Origin: an uncultured Clostridia bacterium
GTDB taxonomy: Bacteria > Bacillota > Clostridia > Christensenellales > UBA1242
Direction of reading: 5' to 3'
NCBI GenBank assembly: GCA_944362965.1
Contig: CALVTR010000004.1
Span: forward strand, 1-43,600
Length of the DNA stretch: 43,600 bases
The notes under the pieces were generated by a model. That model was not told where the DNA came from. It did no database searches and was given only the letters and a program-made list of their open reading frames with translations. Of this stretch, positions 41,393-43,600 are shown one piece after another (position 1 is the first letter of the stretch; every line of letters starts with the position of its first letter). A program made the translations under genes and the position numbers.

Positions 41393-43477
41393 ATGTCTAA
41401 ACTTATTAAAGGAATGATAAACGAACTTCTTATCAATAAAGGTAAAGAAATTGATAAGACTATTCTTGAAAACATTGACACGATTACTACTTTTGACCCT
41501 AGAGTTTTGCAGGCTAACTGCTTGACTTCTTTATTTATGCTTGATGTAGATAAAAATCCAAAAGATGGCTTTATTAGATATTGCGACGACCAAGAAAATT
41601 ATAGCGATAAGAATAAAAGAGTTGCTATTCTTGCAGATGCAGTAGAACTTAAACATGACTTTGATGATAAAGAGTTTAAAAAACGCAATTCTGACAGCAC
41701 AACTATTGAAAAATTTATAGATGCTATAGAAAGCAATCAAGATGGATTTAAAACAAAGTATGGCAACACACTTTTTGTTAAAGCTTTGAAGAAAGTTTCT
41801 AAACAAGCACCTAATTCTCATTTTGCTGTTCAACTTTTGTCTGCTATCACAAGTGCAAAATTGCAGGCTCAAGACGCGGGCGACTATGAAAAATTAAATG
41901 AAATTGAAAATGATTGCAAGCCTTTTGTATATCAAGCTTTAAAAGAAAAAAATCCTTTCAAAAAGCAAAAGGATATTCAACAAGCTGTTTTAGGCACTTT
42001 TAATGGTGAAGAACGCTATGAAGCTTCTGAATATTATAGATGCTTAAATATACACAACATTATTAAAACTAAGCTTGCTAGCGAAAATCAACTTAACACT
42101 AACGTTGCAGATACAAATGCAAATAATTCGCTTTTCTATATCGGGCTCGACGGCTTCCAAAGAGTTTTAATCAATGCTAACGACCCAGACGTAGCAGGTA
42201 AAACAGTTGCATCTGACGGGTTCACAATGCAAGGTGATGAAAAAATCACTGACATAGTTAAAAAATGTGCTCTTATTGATGACAACCTTCAACCTACCCG
42301 CAATTCTAAATACATTCAAAAAGCCCTACTGATGATAAACGATAAGGTTAATGAATTTAATGGTCAAACTCAAAGAAGTAAAAAGTCTATTCAAAGTAAA
42401 GAAAATTTCCTTCAAAGTGCTATTGCTTTCCTTATCCTTCTTGATGTTGAAGAAGTTAGAGACGATTTCGACCCTATAGGTATTGCCCTTGCAAACTCTA
42501 TCAGCGACATACTTTCTATGATGAAAGGTTCAAAAGAACTCGACACCCTTATAATGAATGGTTACAAGATTGCTAATAGAATTGCTAGAGCTGAGCTTGG
42601 GCAGTCTCTCAATGAAAGATACTTTAAACAGATAACAGCTGGCGAGACTAAAGCTAAAACAGAAAATGAAAACCCTGAAACTCAAGGCGAGCCTGCTGAG
42701 GCAACAGATGATAGCGAAGAAAAAATAGAAAAACAACCTGAGACTGAAGATACAATCATTGTAGAAGATGATAGCAAAGGTCAAGATGATACAAAACAAG
42801 GTAGTGATTCAAAGGCTAGCACTAGAAAAGTGGTTGGAACACCTGTTAAGAAAGCTGCAAGTTACGTAAAAACAAATATCCAATTCTATAAAAATATAAC
42901 TAAATCATTGGTTGCTGCTCTAAGCAAGCCACAAGCAGAGCTTAAAAAGCTTGAAGCAAAACAAAAAGAATATGACGATGCTAAGGCGGCTGGACAAAAA
43001 GCAAAGAAGCTTACAAAAGCTCAAGCAGATAAACTTGAAACTCTTCAATTACAATATGGCAGTGCTGATGCCCTATCTAGCATGATAGACGAACTTAAAG
43101 CAATGAATAGTGACATGAGTTTCCTTGCAGATACAATGGTGAAAGCTATAAAGAAAGATGAAGAATTATCTCTTGATAAGGTTAAACAATCAATGTTCTT
43201 AAGCGAAGAACAATATCAAAAGAATGTTGCTCGCATTGAAAGTTACACCGAATATTACGAATTTATTAAGGCTTTTGATAATGCAAGAAAAGTTACAATG
43301 GCTGATATCTATACTTATAGAGATGCTCATATGGGTTCAACAACGTTTTCAAAAATTCTTGCTCACCTTCCTGCACAAAAGGCTAAACAAGTTGTTCCAC
43401 AAGTTCAACCTGCAAAATCACAAACACCTGCAGCTGAAGAAGAACAAAAAGTTGATGACCCTGAGACACACAACTAA
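41393..43477 (+). CDS. Hypothetical helical protein with acidic linker, 694 residues
   Basis: ATG at 41393 is preferred to the in-frame ATG at 41381 because GGAGGG lies five bases before it and would overlap the earlier start. Not recognised. The first ~420 residues are helical and charged. Then comes a disordered Glu/Asp/Thr/Lys linker (about 425-475), a strongly helical segment that includes a likely coiled coil (KAQAELKKLEAKQKEYDDAK, about 510-560), and a Pro/Gln/Ala-rich tail ending PETHN. No membrane helix or signal. It could be a cytosolic scaffold or cytoskeleton-like protein. Own promoter and a strong terminator. Confidence 0.7.
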   Translation: MSKLIKGMINELLINKGKEIDKTILENIDTITTFDPRVLQANCLTSLFMLDVDKNPKDGFIRYCDDQENYSDKNKRVAILADAVELKHDFDDKEFKKRNSDSTTIEKFIDAIESNQDGFKTKYGNTLFVKALKKVSKQAPNSHFAVQLLSAITSAKLQAQDAGDYEKLNEIENDCKPFVYQALKEKNPFKKQKDIQQAVLGTFNGEERYEASEYYRCLNIHNIIKTKLASENQLNTNVADTNANNSLFYIGLDGFQRVLINANDPDVAGKTVASDGFTMQGDEKITDIVKKCALIDDNLQPTRNSKYIQKALLMINDKVNEFNGQTQRSKKSIQSKENFLQSAIAFLILLDVEEVRDDFDPIGIALANSISDILSMMKGSKELDTLIMNGYKIANRIARAELGQSLNERYFKQITAGETKAKTENENPETQGEPAEATDDSEEKIEKQPETEDTIIVEDDSKGQDDTKQGSDSKASTRKVVGTPVKKAASYVKTNIQFYKNITKSLVAALSKPQAELKKLEAKQKEYDDAKAAGQKAKKLTKAQADKLETLQLQYGSADALSSMIDELKAMNSDMSFLADTMVKAIKKDEELSLDKVKQSMFLSEEQYQKNVARIESYTEYYEFIKAFDNARKVTMADIYTYRDAHMGSTTFSKILAHLPAQKAKQVVPQVQPAKSQTPAAEEEQKVDDPETHN

Positions 43478-43492
43478 AACTTATAGCTTAAT

Positions 43493-43528
43493 AAAAAAAG
43501 ATTGCATGGTTACATGCAATCTTTTTTT
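43493..43528 (+). terminator. Terminator of the 694-residue gene
   Basis: A perfect 16-bp stem, AAAAAAAGATTGCATG (43493-43508) with CATGCAATCTTTTTTT (43513-43528), and loop GTTA. It can work in both directions. Confidence 0.95.
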
Positions 43529-43600
43529 AATTATTTAAAAATAAAATTATTTATTAAAAATAAAAATATAATTTTTAAATAAATAACATAATATTTCTAT

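Overview
The window looks like a chromosomal segment of an uncultured, AT-rich, anaerobic Bacillota bacterium, most likely a gut Clostridia lineage of the Christensenellales type. This is inferred from Gram-positive promoters and strong GGAGG ribosome sites, a glycine T-box in front of glyS, a desulfoferrodoxin, YugP-type proteases, a WalJ/YycJ hydrolase, an rsmH-ftsL-PBP block and AT-rich spacers. No rRNA, tRNA, CRISPR array, transposase or phage gene was seen.

Layout. 1-972: the 5' part of a DUF6273-type surface protein gene (cut by the window edge), with a cloverleaf-forming nested palindrome upstream. 973-2846: an operon of superoxide reductase, a membrane Ig-like protein and a secreted-facing metallo-beta-lactamase-fold hydrolase. 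3045-4021: a zinc-ribbon membrane protein and an unknown protein. 4097-8860: a U32 peptidase-family RNA hydroxylation protein, a lipoprotein and a two-bundle ferritin-like protein. 8993-21352: cardiolipin synthase and, upstream of it, a 3622-residue N-terminally anchored surface protein that fills a quarter of the window. 21737-24631: an ABC-F ATPase with one decayed ATP site, and an unknown cytosolic protein. 24736-26447: T-box leader and glycyl-tRNA synthetase. 26489-27315: a divergent pair of small membrane protein and Xre repressor sharing a palindromic operator. 27469-29065: two different YugP-like membrane proteases. 29177-35350: a cell-division block (CvpA-like protein, rsmH, FtsL-like protein, class B PBP with PASTA). 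35514-37091: metG. 37327-39135: a complete DUF6273-type surface protein whose 3' end looks like a diversity-generating-retroelement variable region. 39136-40226: a 1.1-kb non-coding region with three perfect DnaA boxes, a second cloverleaf palindrome and four hairpin repeats. 40227-43477: a 58-residue membrane peptide, walJ and an unknown 694-residue protein.

How it fits together. The left arm up to 39135 is mainly on the minus strand over its last 13 kb and the right arm is on the plus strand, so transcription diverges from the DnaA-box region. This is what a replication origin would give, although dnaA itself is not in view. Much of the coding capacity goes to the cell envelope: septal wall synthesis, membrane proteases, cardiolipin, and three very different exported surface proteins. 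Several genes (U32, xre, second YugP-like, walJ, perhaps the 58-residue peptide) lack a Shine-Dalgarno sequence and have a -10 box 6-9 bases before the start codon, which suggests leaderless mRNAs.

The most unusual items are the two cloverleaf palindromes, which share an architecture without sharing sequence, the candidate hypervariable 3' end of the DUF6273 gene, the DnaA-box cluster, the asymmetric ABC-F protein and the operator that exactly fills a promoter spacer.
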